A model generated the notes under the pieces. The model saw only the letters and a program-made list of their open reading frames with translations. It had not been told where the DNA came from and made no database searches. Below are positions 55,150 to 64,000 of a stretch of DNA of 64,000 nucleotides, piece by piece (position 1 is the stretch's first letter; the number at the start of each line of letters is the position of its first letter). The stretch is from Charina bottae. Taxonomy: Eukaryota > Chordata > Lepidosauria > Squamata > Charinaidae. Location: positions 74,881,355-74,945,354 of the forward strand of contig JALMGJ010000003.1 in assembly GCA_023362775.1 (NCBI GenBank), given 5' to 3'. The translations under genes were made by a program, and so were the position numbers.

Positions 55150-55860
55150 CAGATGAACAGAAATTCCTTTAATACATGCCTAGAAGACATTACAGTTGGT
55201 CACGTACATGGGGACTGAACCTTTCAAGAAAGGGAAGGACCACAGAGAAATATAATTAATATTGTTTAAGAATGTTAGGATTTTTCAAGACAAGAGGATG
55301 GGAAGATACCTAGATAGAATTGATCCTGCAGACTGTTCCTCCTTAGCCAGCTTACTAGGTTCATTCAGTTTCAGCTACATTTAACTGCTCTTTGTCCCAT
55401 CAGCCTAAATGACTACAAGTTACTACTGATAGAAAGAATACTCTTTAAAGGCAGGCATTGAATGATTATTCTCAGGCTACAATTACACAACATGTTATTT
55501 TGATGTGGCAGTGACTCTTGCTTTATTATGTGCTAACTACCTGGTGGTGCCCACAGCTCATTTGCTCCTGCTTATTTCATCTTGTAAATACTAAAAAAGA
55601 ATATGATTATTTCTTGGTATATCATAAAATGTATAATTCAGGTTTGTTGACCTCATTACAAGCCAGGAATAAATGATTATTTGTTTTTGCTTTACTAAAT
55701 CTGGTGTGTTCCAGAATAACAAGCCAAGACCCCAGGTTTAGTAGGCACATTAAACAAGCAATGTCTAGTTTGTTTAACTGTTTCTGCTAAAAGGAGGAGC
55801 AAAACAAGAATGAACAGACTTTATGCACATAGCTCATTCACAAATGTAGAATCCTGCATT
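55150..55860. other. Non-coding, nothing recognised
   Basis: No features seen. Confidence 0.5.
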
Positions 55861-55872
55861 AGAGACTTACAG

Positions 55873-56007
55873 TCTGTAGCTTGAATCATGTCAACTGGAT
55901 TTCTATTTTCTCAGTGGAAACGTTTCCACTGAGAAAATAGAAATCCAGTTGACATGATTCAAGCTACAGACAATTCCACCTGGATGACTGAGAACCTTCA
56001 TAGACAT
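55873..56007. mobile_element. Foldback element joined at the ribozyme site (class 3), 135 bp
   Basis: Exact 12-bp duplication AGAGACTTACAG (55861-55872, 56008-56019). Perfect inverted arms of about 50 bp meet at GTGGAAACGTTTCCAC. The right arm continues to CATAGACAT, the same terminus as the left end of 3597-4046. The CUGAAGA and helix II parts are missing: the arms begin just where the predicted hammerhead cleavage would fall. Confidence 0.85.
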
Positions 56008-56089
56008 AGAGACTTACAGTGTTTTTCTGGAGTCATCCAGCCAGTGATAAACTGATATAACCGGCCCATGGGATAAGTAAGATCTACCA

Positions 56090-56245
56090 TTGCTTGGATC
56101 GAACTGTAATTAGATATTTTTATTGATTATTAGTGTTATTTATGGTTTTTATTGATTTTAAACTTTTTATTGTGAACCGCCCAGGGTCCCTCCTTGTGGG
56201 GGAGATGGGCGGGATATAAATGTGACAAATAAATAAAATAAATAA
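56090..56245 (+). mobile_element. L2-like LINE 3' end
   Basis: TTGTGAACCGCCCAGGGTCC, GGAGATGGGCGGGATATAAA, AATAAATAAA. Confidence 0.7.
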
Positions 56246-57545
56246 CAGTAATGTGGATGAGCTTTATATTACCTCAATGATGGCTAGGTGATGCTAGAAG
56301 ATGTTACAAGTCACTAGTGGGGAAAAGACTTAAGATAGGCTTTAAAATAAACTGACTTACTATTATATGTGAATGAAGTCATTTGAATGGATATATGTGG
56401 GATCATTTTCCCCCACTTAATAATATTTAATTAGAACATTCCAGTTAACCTCTTTGCCATTCTTTCTGTCATTCTAAATGATTATAAGTAAATTTATTTT
56501 CTGCTAATTGGGTCTTTACTGAAATTGAAAGCATCAAATATTATGGTGGATTAAAAAAATAGGATTTTGAAGTCTTAGATCTTTTATACAGATCACAATC
56601 CTTAGTGGATGGGTTAGGAAATGAGATTAATAGCCTTATGAGTAGCAGTAGAATTTTATAACTTATTCAGGTGACAGGTTTGTAAAAGTGATTTATGGAA
56701 ACAAGCTTTAGTCCTGCAGTTTAAAAATGAAATATACATGTGTGTGTTCCTAGCACTTTCTTCCACAAACATTTCAATTGGCTTATGAAATATAATGCAT
56801 TTAAAACTAGTCAGAATGTTAGTAAAAATAGTGGGATATCTGAATAGAGATTATTTTGACAGCACTGTATTCCACGTCGGAGAGATTTTTATCTAAACAA
56901 ATTGTTATCTTATGCAGGCAGCCTAATATGAGATGTAAATTCATGCCATTTAATATTCATTATATCATTTCTCTCTGATCTTATGTTGGCTCAACCAAAC
57001 CAGTCCCTGCGTCTGTGACACTTTCGTTTCATTTACTGATACAAGTGGAGCTCAAGTGTAACCTGCAGGCAATCCAATGTATTCTTTTTTTAAAAAAATC
57101 TCTCCTCCGTCTACCAGAAATACTCTAGGCAACAAATGCATGCACAGAAAATGACACATTGTTAATGAAAGGCCTATAGAGTATACCTAACCATATCCAC
57201 CAACAGCAATTTGAGAGAGAGATGATGTGCTTCTTCTGTAGGTGAAAAGATCTTACAAATTAACAGAAAAGGGGAGCTTTGGATTTGATTTGGACAAAAG
57301 ACATAAATGCATGATTATTTTTGAATGGAATGTGATTTCCAGGCTGCCTAGTGAATGGTTGTTTTGGAGTTTTGCTTTTCAAGGAAAATAACCTTTCTTT
57401 ACCTTTATTCAAGGGACTCAGGATCTTTTGAAAAGCTATATGTAATTTTTAGAAGGTTCTACCACCAATAATACTGCATTTACTCATCCAGTTGCACTCA
57501 GACTCTGAGTCTTTTACAAGGACCAGAACAACCATATGGACACAC
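56246..57545. other. Non-coding, nothing recognised
   Basis: No features seen. Confidence 0.5.
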
Positions 57546-57546
57546 C

Positions 57547-57786
57547 TTTATTTATTTATTTAATTTTTATCCCGCCTTTATTATTTTTATAAATAACTCA
57601 AGGTGGCGAACATACCTAATACTCCTTCCTCCTCCTCTTTTCCCCACAACAGCAACCCTGTGAGGTGAGTTGGGCTGAGAGAGAGTGACTGGCCCAAGGT
57701 CACCCAGCCGGCTTTCATGCCTAAGGTGGGACTAGAACTCTCAGTCTCCTGGATTCTAGCCCGTTGCCTTAACCACTAGACCAATC
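57547..57786 (-). mobile_element. tRNA-derived SINE (type B) with its 3' tail
   Basis: Tail TTTTTATCCCGCCTTTATTA at the left, body GTGACTGGCCCAAGGTCACC, head complement TTAACCACTAGACCAAT at the right. This copy shows the full GGCGGGATAAAAATAAAT-type tail lacking in the other three. Confidence 0.82.
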
Positions 57787-57910
57787 TATATACTCGTTTT
57801 CTCTCTTGCTGAGTTTTGTTATACTGAAATGATAAATGCAGACAAGTGATGACATTCTTTTGACATATATCTCTTTATACCTATATGTGGTATAGGGGAT
57901 ATATTTAAAA

Positions 57911-58241
57911 AGGTAAAGGTTCCCCCCGCACATTTGTGCAGTCATGTCCGAGTCTAGGGGCCGGTGCTCATCTCCGTTTGTTAGCCGAAGAGCCAGCGTT
58001 GTCCAAAGAGGCTTCCATGGTCATGTGGCTGGCATGACGCACGCAGAATGCTGTTACCTACCCACCGAAGTGGTACCTATTCATCTACTTGCATTTGCAT
58101 GCTTTCGAATTGCTAGGTTGGCAAGAGCTGGGGCGAGTGCGGGAGCTCACTCCGTCACGCAGGGCTAGGGATTCGAACCTCCGAACTTGCGATCTTCTGA
58201 TCGACAAGCCTGGCATCTTACCCGCTGAGCTACCACACCCC
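57911..58241 (-). mobile_element. Sauria-type tRNA-derived SINE
   Basis: AGGTAAAGGTTCCCCCCGCA tail through to GCTGAGCTACCACACCCC head complement; full length. Confidence 0.88.
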
Positions 58242-58646
58242 TTTTAGGGGATATATTTACTGATAGAGAAAAAAGTGGGTTCCATAGGAAAAACAGAAGC
58301 CCTAACCACCTTCAGTCTTAACATGTTAGGGCTCTCTAAAATAGTTACATGACTTTCAGCAATTACCCAGAATGCTGAAATCTTTCTATATAAGCCTCTT
58401 CATAACGCACTGTCAAAGTATCTATGGTACACAAGTAATACAATGCTAACTCTTTCAGAAAACAGGCACCAGTAAACTACCTTTCGCCAACCTGCATCCT
58501 CCAAATGTATTGCAGTACAATTTTCATCACTGGTTATGTTGCTTGGAGGATATGGGAATTTTAGATGGGAATATCTATGAGGCATTAGATTGAGGAAAGT
58601 TGTTGTAACCTGTTGAGAACTTTTCCTATCTTTCACATAGCTGAAT
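58242..58646. other. Non-coding, nothing recognised
   Basis: No features seen. Confidence 0.5.
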
Positions 58647-58973
58647 AACTAGTACAAGGGTCGGAAATGGCGGCTTGCGAGCCAAATGCGGCTCTTTGGC
58701 CCCTTGAGTGTGGCTCTTCCGCAGGCAGGCACGGTGCGCGTGGCGGGGCAGGCGCGGCAGCGAGTGTGGCGGGGGCAGGCGCGGCAGCGAGTGTGGCGGG
58801 GCAGGCGGGGCAGCGGGCATGGTGTGCGTGGCTGTGGGCATACCCCTGGCAACCGCCTAGGCCCAGCCTCTCTTTTTCCTCCAGGGACGGGCTTCACACA
58901 GTCTCGCGAGAGTTTGGAAGCCTCCGTCTCCGGCAGCCATCTTGATGACAGGCACTTGCCCATCGCCTTAACC

Positions 58974-59945
58974 CAGGGCTTTCCAAACTGTGTGTCAACA
59001 CAATACTGTGTCGCTGGGGGCTCCCAAGTGTGTCGCGTGACAAGCCGGAAGCGCTGATGAAAATGCCCTCGGTTCTGGCAGGGAGGTGAAAATCGCGTGC
59101 GCGCGTGCTGCCAGGCCACAGTGGAAATTCTCCGCGCCAATCAGCTGTGCGTCGGGAAGTCCGGCAGCCTGCATGCGCGATTTTTGCCTCCCTGCCGGAA
59201 CCGAGGGCATTTTCGGGGTCCCGGAGTCTGCCCTTTCGAAGGGGCAGCGGCGGTGGTGGGCCATCAGTGCTTCCGGGTTCCAGGACGCCGCTGCTGCCGC
59301 TGCCCCTTTGGAAGAGCAGGCTCTGGGGACCCCGAAAATGCCCTCGGTTCTGGCAGGGAGGTGAAAATTGCGTGCGCGCGCGCTGCCAGGCCACCCAGAG
59401 TGGAAATTCTCCGCGCCAATCAGCTGTGCGTCGGGAAGCCCGGCAGCCTGCATGCGCGATTTTTGCCTCCCTGCCGGAACCGAGGGCATTTTCGGGGTCC
59501 CCGGAGTCTGCCCTTTCGAAGGGGCAGCGGCGGTGGTGGGCCATCAGTGCTTCCGGGTTCCAGGACGCCGCTGCTGCCGCTGCCCCTTTGGAAGAGCAGG
59601 CTCTGGGGACCCCGAAAATGCCCTTGGTTCCAGCAGGGAGGCAAAAATCGCGCGCGCACGCTGCGGGCCTTCCCGGCGCACAGCTGATCAGCACAGAGAA
59701 TTTCCACCCCGTCCCCCCCCCACCGCGCCAATCAGCTGTGTGTCGGGAAGCCCGGCAGCCTGCACGCGTGATTTTTGCCTCCCTGCCGGAACCGAGGGCA
59801 TTTTCGGGGTCCCCGGAGCCTGCCCTTTCGAAGGGGCAGCCGTTGCCGCCACAGCGACAACCTGGAAGCACCGCCACCGGTGCTTCCAGGTTTTTGTGGG
59901 CTGGCCGTTGGTGTGTCGCCAACGGCAAAAGTTTGGAAAGCCCTG
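58974..59945. mobile_element. hAT (family A), 972 bp, hairpin array, nested
   Basis: Ends CAGGGCTTTCCAAACTG / AGTTTGGAAAGCCCTG; exact 8-bp duplication CCTTAACC (58966-58973, 59946-59953). Three hairpin modules of about 250-300 bp: GAAAATGCCCTCGGTTCTGG … CCGGAACCGAGGGCATTTTC. Each contains GCGCCAATCAGCTGTG, a CCAAT box. Modules are shared with the family C element at 36966. Confidence 0.93.
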
Positions 59946-60684
59946 CCTTAACCTCTTCGTTGCTGCTCTGCTTATTCTTTTTCTCCGTGCAAAAGCAGCA
60001 CATTTCCACCCCACAGCCCTAAGTGTGCGCAATTGGCTCCCGCCCGCAAACCCCGCTCCCGCGCTGGATTCCCCACCAGCTTTACTTTGCCTGGACTGGG
60101 GGCGTGAGCGGCTCCGGAAGAGAAGCGACTGGAGCAGTCGAGCCTCTCTTTCCCTTCTTCTTCCAAACCTCCCCCGCCCCCTTCCAGAGCAATTTGTCAA
60201 AGACGCCCACTTGCTGCTGCTGCGTGGCTGCTGCTCAACTGATCATGAAGGAACCAGGATGTTTACGCGAGCGTGCTTTACCTACCCACTTTTTAACATA
60301 TTTGGTTCTGCTGGGGGCAGGGAAGGGATCTTGACCGGCCAGGGAAGGCGCGCGGGCGGAGCTGCCTGCCTGGCACTTGGGCGCTCCGGCTGGGGTGCAG
60401 CAGGACGGGAGCATCGCCGGCGGCCCGCCAGGACCGGCCAGGGAAGGCACGCGGGCGGAGCTGCCTGCCTGGCACTCGGGCGCTCCGGCTGGGGTGCAGC
60501 GGGACGGGAGCTCCGCCCGCGCGCCTTCCCTGGCTGGTCCTCGTGGGCCGCCGGCGATGCTCCTGTCCCGCTGCAACCCAGCCGGAGCGCCCGAGTGCCA
60601 GGCAGGCAGCTCCACCTGCGCAGTCATGGCAGTGGGCATGGCGGCGGCGGGCACTGCAGCGGGCATGGCGGCAGCAGGCCCTAA

Positions 60685-60842
60685 GTGTGCGCGATTGGCC
60701 CCCGCCCGCAAACCCTGCCCCCTTCCACGCGATTGGCTCCCGCCCGCAAACCCCGCCCCCTTCCACGTGATTGGCTCCCGCCCGCAAACCCCTCCCCCTT
60801 CCACGCGATTGGCCCCCGCCCGCAAACCCCGCCCCCTGGCTC
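60685..60842 (+). promoter_or_regulatory. Four CCAAT/GC-box units
   Basis: GCGATTGGCCCCCGCCCGCA and AACCCCGCCCCCTTCCACG repeated with single-base variants (one unit reads CCCCTCCCCC). Confidence 0.75.
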
Positions 60843-60918
60843 TCGAGCACTTCAAAATGTGCACGAGCATGTCAAAATGGCTCCCGGCAAAAAAAGTTTG
60901 CCGACCCCTGAACTAGTA

Positions 60919-61500
60919 CATTGTTCTGCTTTGAATAAAGAAGTAGGGTGAAAATATTGATAGCAGCTTTGGAGCTAGCTCAGATTTGAGAACAAGTAGA
61001 TGCAATCCTGCCAGTGTAAATGGGTGGTGTGCTCCATTTGGTTTTACTGTATCACTGACATTACTGACAGTGTATTAACAAGAGTTGACTTCATTCTATT
61101 GATAGTAACAAAGGTGACTGGCACTTAGTCAAGCTGAACTCTCTGTTATATATGGTACCACTAGCTCCTAATGTTTTAATTACACTGGTTCTTTTGTAGA
61201 AAGTCAAGAGAGCTGCTAATGTTCTTAGTGGTGCAGCAGGGCTCTGCCATGATAAAGACAAGTCTGTATATTCAACTGTATTCTCGTGCCACTGTTTCAA
61301 ATGCCTTGCTTTCAATTTTGCAGCAGGCTGGGTAACAAGGATGCTTCTTGTGAGCTCATTCATTTGAGTCCTTGTGATGTGCATGTAAATGTCTATAATG
61401 GAATGAGAAATGAACCATTGTAACAGGCACGCATGAGGAAAATTGAAGTTTAGTGGTAGTATACATGCTTTCATTTAAGAAGGTCCTGGATTCAGTCTCT
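60919..61500. other. Non-coding, nothing recognised
   Basis: A 127-codon minus-strand frame (61091-61474) shows no motif. Confidence 0.45.
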
Positions 61501-61925
61501 AACTCATTCATTGGCGATCACTCGTAGCCGAGTAAGATTGTCTTCCAAAGGTAAAATTTTAACGGTGGATCCGTAAGTGGCTATAAACGCCAATTCTGGA
61601 TCCGCACAACCTCCCACAATGAGGGCATAGGTTTCCGGGTGGGAGACGGTCATGATGAGGGTTTGCCTGACGTGCCTTCTTTTAGCTCTTTTCTCCTTTT
61701 CGCCCTGTACTCGTGCTTCTTCAAAGTCCATAGCGCCATTAATAAAGGATGACCTCCAATTGAAACGCTCATGAGTTAGGGCTTCCCAGTTCTCAATGCT
61801 GATATTACATTTTTTTAAATTAGCTTTGAGAGTATCTTTGAATCTCTTTTGCTGTCCACCAATATTCCGTTTTCCATTCTTAAGTTGGGAGTAAAGTAGC
61901 TGCTTTGGAAGACGACTACTAGAAT
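61501..61925 (-). pseudogene. LINE ORF2 C-terminal fragment
   Basis: Open on the minus strand: KNGKRNIGGQQKRFKDTLKA, WEALTHERFNWRS, then a Lys/Arg/Glu-rich stretch ending RVIANE. The GGQ-x-KR-[FY]-KDTLK motif is widespread at the C-terminus of LINE-encoded proteins, but I could not assign the clade. About 140 codons without a stop. Confidence 0.6.
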
Positions 61926-62380
61926 GGTGCTGAAATACAATAGTGAACTAGAACAGGGGAGACCCAGGTCCAGATTTCCAAGTGAACCATGCAGCTCAGT
62001 ATGTGACTTTGGCCTGTTGCTATCTCGTAGTCTGTTATTCCATGGAGGAGTTCTGGAAATTTAAAAAGAGGAAAGAGTGAAATATGTATTCATGAAAGAA
62101 AATAATAGAAATGTGATAGATAGATGGATGGATGGCTATTCAGTCTGTTCCTTCACTCTGCTATATTATGCAAGCAAAAGCTAAATTGATAGAACATCTT
62201 AATCATTTAATCCAGATTTCCTCACCAAGTGTCAAGTTGCATGGTGTCCATTCCCAGAATGTACAATAAGCTTCCCATCCTCTCTTGAGCAATGCTAGTT
62301 CTGAACAGTGGGACAGAACTTGGGGTTCTTACTGCATGTTATACACACCAGAGAAAAGTTATTCTTAGAACAGACACATT
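61926..62380. other. Non-coding, nothing recognised
   Basis: No features seen. Confidence 0.5.
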
Positions 62381-62383
62381 GCA

Positions 62384-62475
62384 CTCCCTTTTCGCACTGA
62401 AGATGTTGCCTAGCCTGGCAATGAAACGTCTGCAAGAAAACAGCAAGGCTCAGAGAGCACCAAGGACTCCACAGA
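62384..62475 (+). mobile_element. Penelope-like ribozyme repeat (class 2)
   Basis: CACTCCCTTTTCGCACTGAA through CAAGGACTCCACAG. It starts and stops within the unit. The core at 62393-62436 is complete, with helix II GTTGCC/GGCAAT. Confidence 0.7.
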
Positions 62476-62840
62476 AAAACACTATGTCAGAATGTAAGTA
62501 GGTAAGTCATAGACATAGGTAAGTCAGAATTTGGAATCTTGGCAGGGCAGAGATTATATCAAAGAACCTGTAGACTTTGGGGACAGTGGCTTTTTATGGG
62601 AAGAGAAATGGGGACTGGAAAACAGCAGACAGATGCTATGGAATTTAGGAGATGTTCTGGCTTAATTTACTATATTTCTGGCACCATGATTAAACAGTGC
62701 TTCTGTTTTCATTCCCGAAGGGTAGTAACTTGAACATTTCAATATTCTGAAGAACTGATAAATGCCACCAAGCTATCTGGAAGTAGAGGTTATCCTTTCA
62801 GTTTGATATACAGTATTTAAATGAGGAGAGATGTAATGTT
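62476..62840. other. Non-coding, nothing recognised
   Basis: No features seen. Confidence 0.5.
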
Positions 62841-64000
62841 TTCCCAATCTTAAACCAGTCCGTTGTTCCGTGGTCTGTTCTTACCATTGCTACTTTGTCG
62901 CTATACAGATTCCTCAGGAGGCAGACAAGATGACTTGGTATCCCCATACCACCAAGAACTTGCCACAATTTGTTATGATCCACACAGTCAAAGGCTTTAG
63001 AATAGTCAATAAAACAGAAATAGATGTTTTTCTGAAACTCCCTGGCTTTCTCCATTATCCAGCGGATATTGGCAATTTGGTCTCTAGTTCCTCTGCCTTT
63101 TCTAAACCCAGCTTGTACATCTGGCAATTCTCGCTCCATGAATTGCTGGAGTCTACCTTGCAAGATCTTGAGCATTACCTTACTGGCATGTGAAATAAGT
63201 GCCACTGTTCGATAGTTTGAACATTCTTTAGTGTTTCCCTCTTTTTGGTATGGGGATATCTGATGGCCATTCTTGTGTTTTCCAAATTTGCTGGCATATG
63301 GCATGCATCACCTTGACAGCATCATCTTGCAAGATTTTAAACAGTTCAGCTGGGATACCGTCATCTCCTGCTGCCTTATTATTAGCAATCTTCTTAAGAC
63401 CCATTCAACCTCACTCTTCAGGATGTCTGGCTCTAACTCACTGACCACACCATCAAAGCTATCCCTGATATTATTATCTTTCCTATACAGATCTTCCATA
63501 TATTCTTGCCACCTTTTCTTGATCTCTTCTGCTTCTGTTAGGTCCTTGCCATCTCTGTTTTTGATCATACCCATTTTTGCCTGGAATTTACCTCCGATAT
63601 TTCTAATTTTCTGGAAGAGGTCTCTTGTCCTTCCTATTCTATCATCTTCTTCCACTTCCGCGCATTGCTTGTTTAAAAATAATTCCTTATCTCTTCTGGC
63701 TAACCTCTGGAATTTTGCATTTAATTGGGCATATCTCCCCCTATCACTGTTGCCTTTTGCTTTCCTTCTTTCTTGGGCTACTTCCAGTGTCTCAGCAGAC
63801 AGCCATCTTGCCTTCTTGGTTTTCTTTTTCTTTGGGACGTATTTTGTTGCCGCCTCCTGAACAATGTTGCGAACTTCTGTCCATAGTTCTTCCGGGACCC
63901 TATCTACTAAATCTAGTCGCTTAAATCTATTCTTCACCTGCACTGCATATTCATTAGGAATATTAGTGAGCTCTCTATTTTCTGGCCCTGTGACATGCTG
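62841..64000 (-). pseudogene. Bov-B (RTE) LINE ORF fragment, continues past the window
   Basis: From the window edge inward on the minus strand: RFKRLDLVDRVPEELWTEV, DLTEAEEIKKRWQEYMEDLY, LEPDILKSEVEW, then two frameshifts (about 63400 and 63240-63260) around a displaced segment, ECSNYRTVALISHASKVMLK, DVQAGFRKGRGTRDQIANIR, YFCFIDYSKAFDCVDHNKLW (motif A aspartate) and TDWFKIGK. These match remembered Bov-B protein motifs closely. Homology stops abruptly at 62841, before the catalytic YADD box; the 3' half is missing, unlike the usual 5' truncation. Confidence 0.88.

Larger units (their letters stand above)
58655..60910. mobile_element. Large GC-rich non-autonomous hAT (family B) with nested hAT
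   Basis: Ends CAAGGGTCGG … GCCGACCCCTG; exact 8-bp duplication AACTAGTA (58647-58654, 60911-60918). Contains a complete family A element (58974-59945), inverted CpG-rich segments at 60340-60620 (GCGGGCGGAGCTGCCTGCCT and its inverse), one CCAAT/GC-box unit at about 60027 and four more at 60685-60842. Its own cargo differs from the 14490 and 51319 elements. Confidence 0.92.

Noticed and set aside
58894..60870. Frames of 300-438 codons in the hAT at 58655
   Set aside because: They run across borders of the nested hAT and its tandem modules, on both strands; not conserved protein.

Overview
This window looks like repeat-rich, non-coding DNA from a squamate reptile (lizard or snake). The evidence is the mix of repeats: tRNA-derived SINEs whose 3' tail matches the Bov-B LINE tail (the Sauria SINE pattern), a Bov-B LINE, L2, CR1 and L1 LINEs, a vertebrate chromovirus (Ty3/gypsy), Penelope-like retroelements and many hAT DNA transposons. 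No complete host protein-coding gene was recognised. The only plausible host gene feature is a CpG island with a possible first exon at about 42.68-43.46 kb. The species cannot be named from the sequence.

Layout. 0-7 kb: hAT MITEs, SINEs and a Penelope-like fragment (3597-4046) with a hammerhead-like ribozyme and a piece of reverse transcriptase. 7.09-12.99 kb: a complete but mutated chromovirus on the minus strand (LTRs 369 and 375 bp, about 98% identical, 5-bp target duplication), inserted into a SINE. 14.49-16.96 kb: a 2.5-kb GC-rich hAT element with about nine 205-bp tandem units. 17.2-18.5 kb: a decayed LINE ending near an interstitial telomeric repeat. 19.8-21.4 kb: an LTR-like sequence with a 211-codon open frame, split by a solo LTR. 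22.9-29.5 kb: hAT, mariner-type and Penelope foldback insertions and a 5'-truncated LINE with a 14-bp target duplication. 30.3-31.5 kb: long (TTTTA)n tracts around a ribozyme foldback. 32.2-34.8 and 37.0-38.1 kb: two related hAT elements, the first split by a solo LTR. 38.2-40.1 kb: an L1 with two nested insertions. 40.5-41.1 kb: a SINE split by a hAT. 45.8-48.0 kb: another hAT and an L2 LINE split by two SINEs. 51.3-53.8 and 58.7-60.9 kb: two more large GC-rich hAT elements; the first carries a coding-like frame and the second carries another hAT inside. 61.5-64 kb: LINE fragments including Bov-B.

Three things stand out. (1) At least three hAT families with unrelated termini carry the same roughly 37-bp CCAAT/GC-box module, tandem hairpin arrays, and in one case an open frame with coding-like composition. 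They look like non-autonomous hAT elements that pick up promoter and first-exon DNA. (2) Three families of short repeats share a hammerhead-ribozyme-like core whose helices differ in sequence but keep pairing. Several copies are simple foldbacks with 12-16-bp target duplications, and one lies beside a Penelope reverse-transcriptase motif. (3) The chromovirus has a 12-nt self-complementary primer site and a correctly spaced TATA-like box, which fits Tf1/sushi-type self-priming.

All coordinates, repeat identities and mismatch counts were read by eye. Family names rest on remembered motifs and not on any database search.
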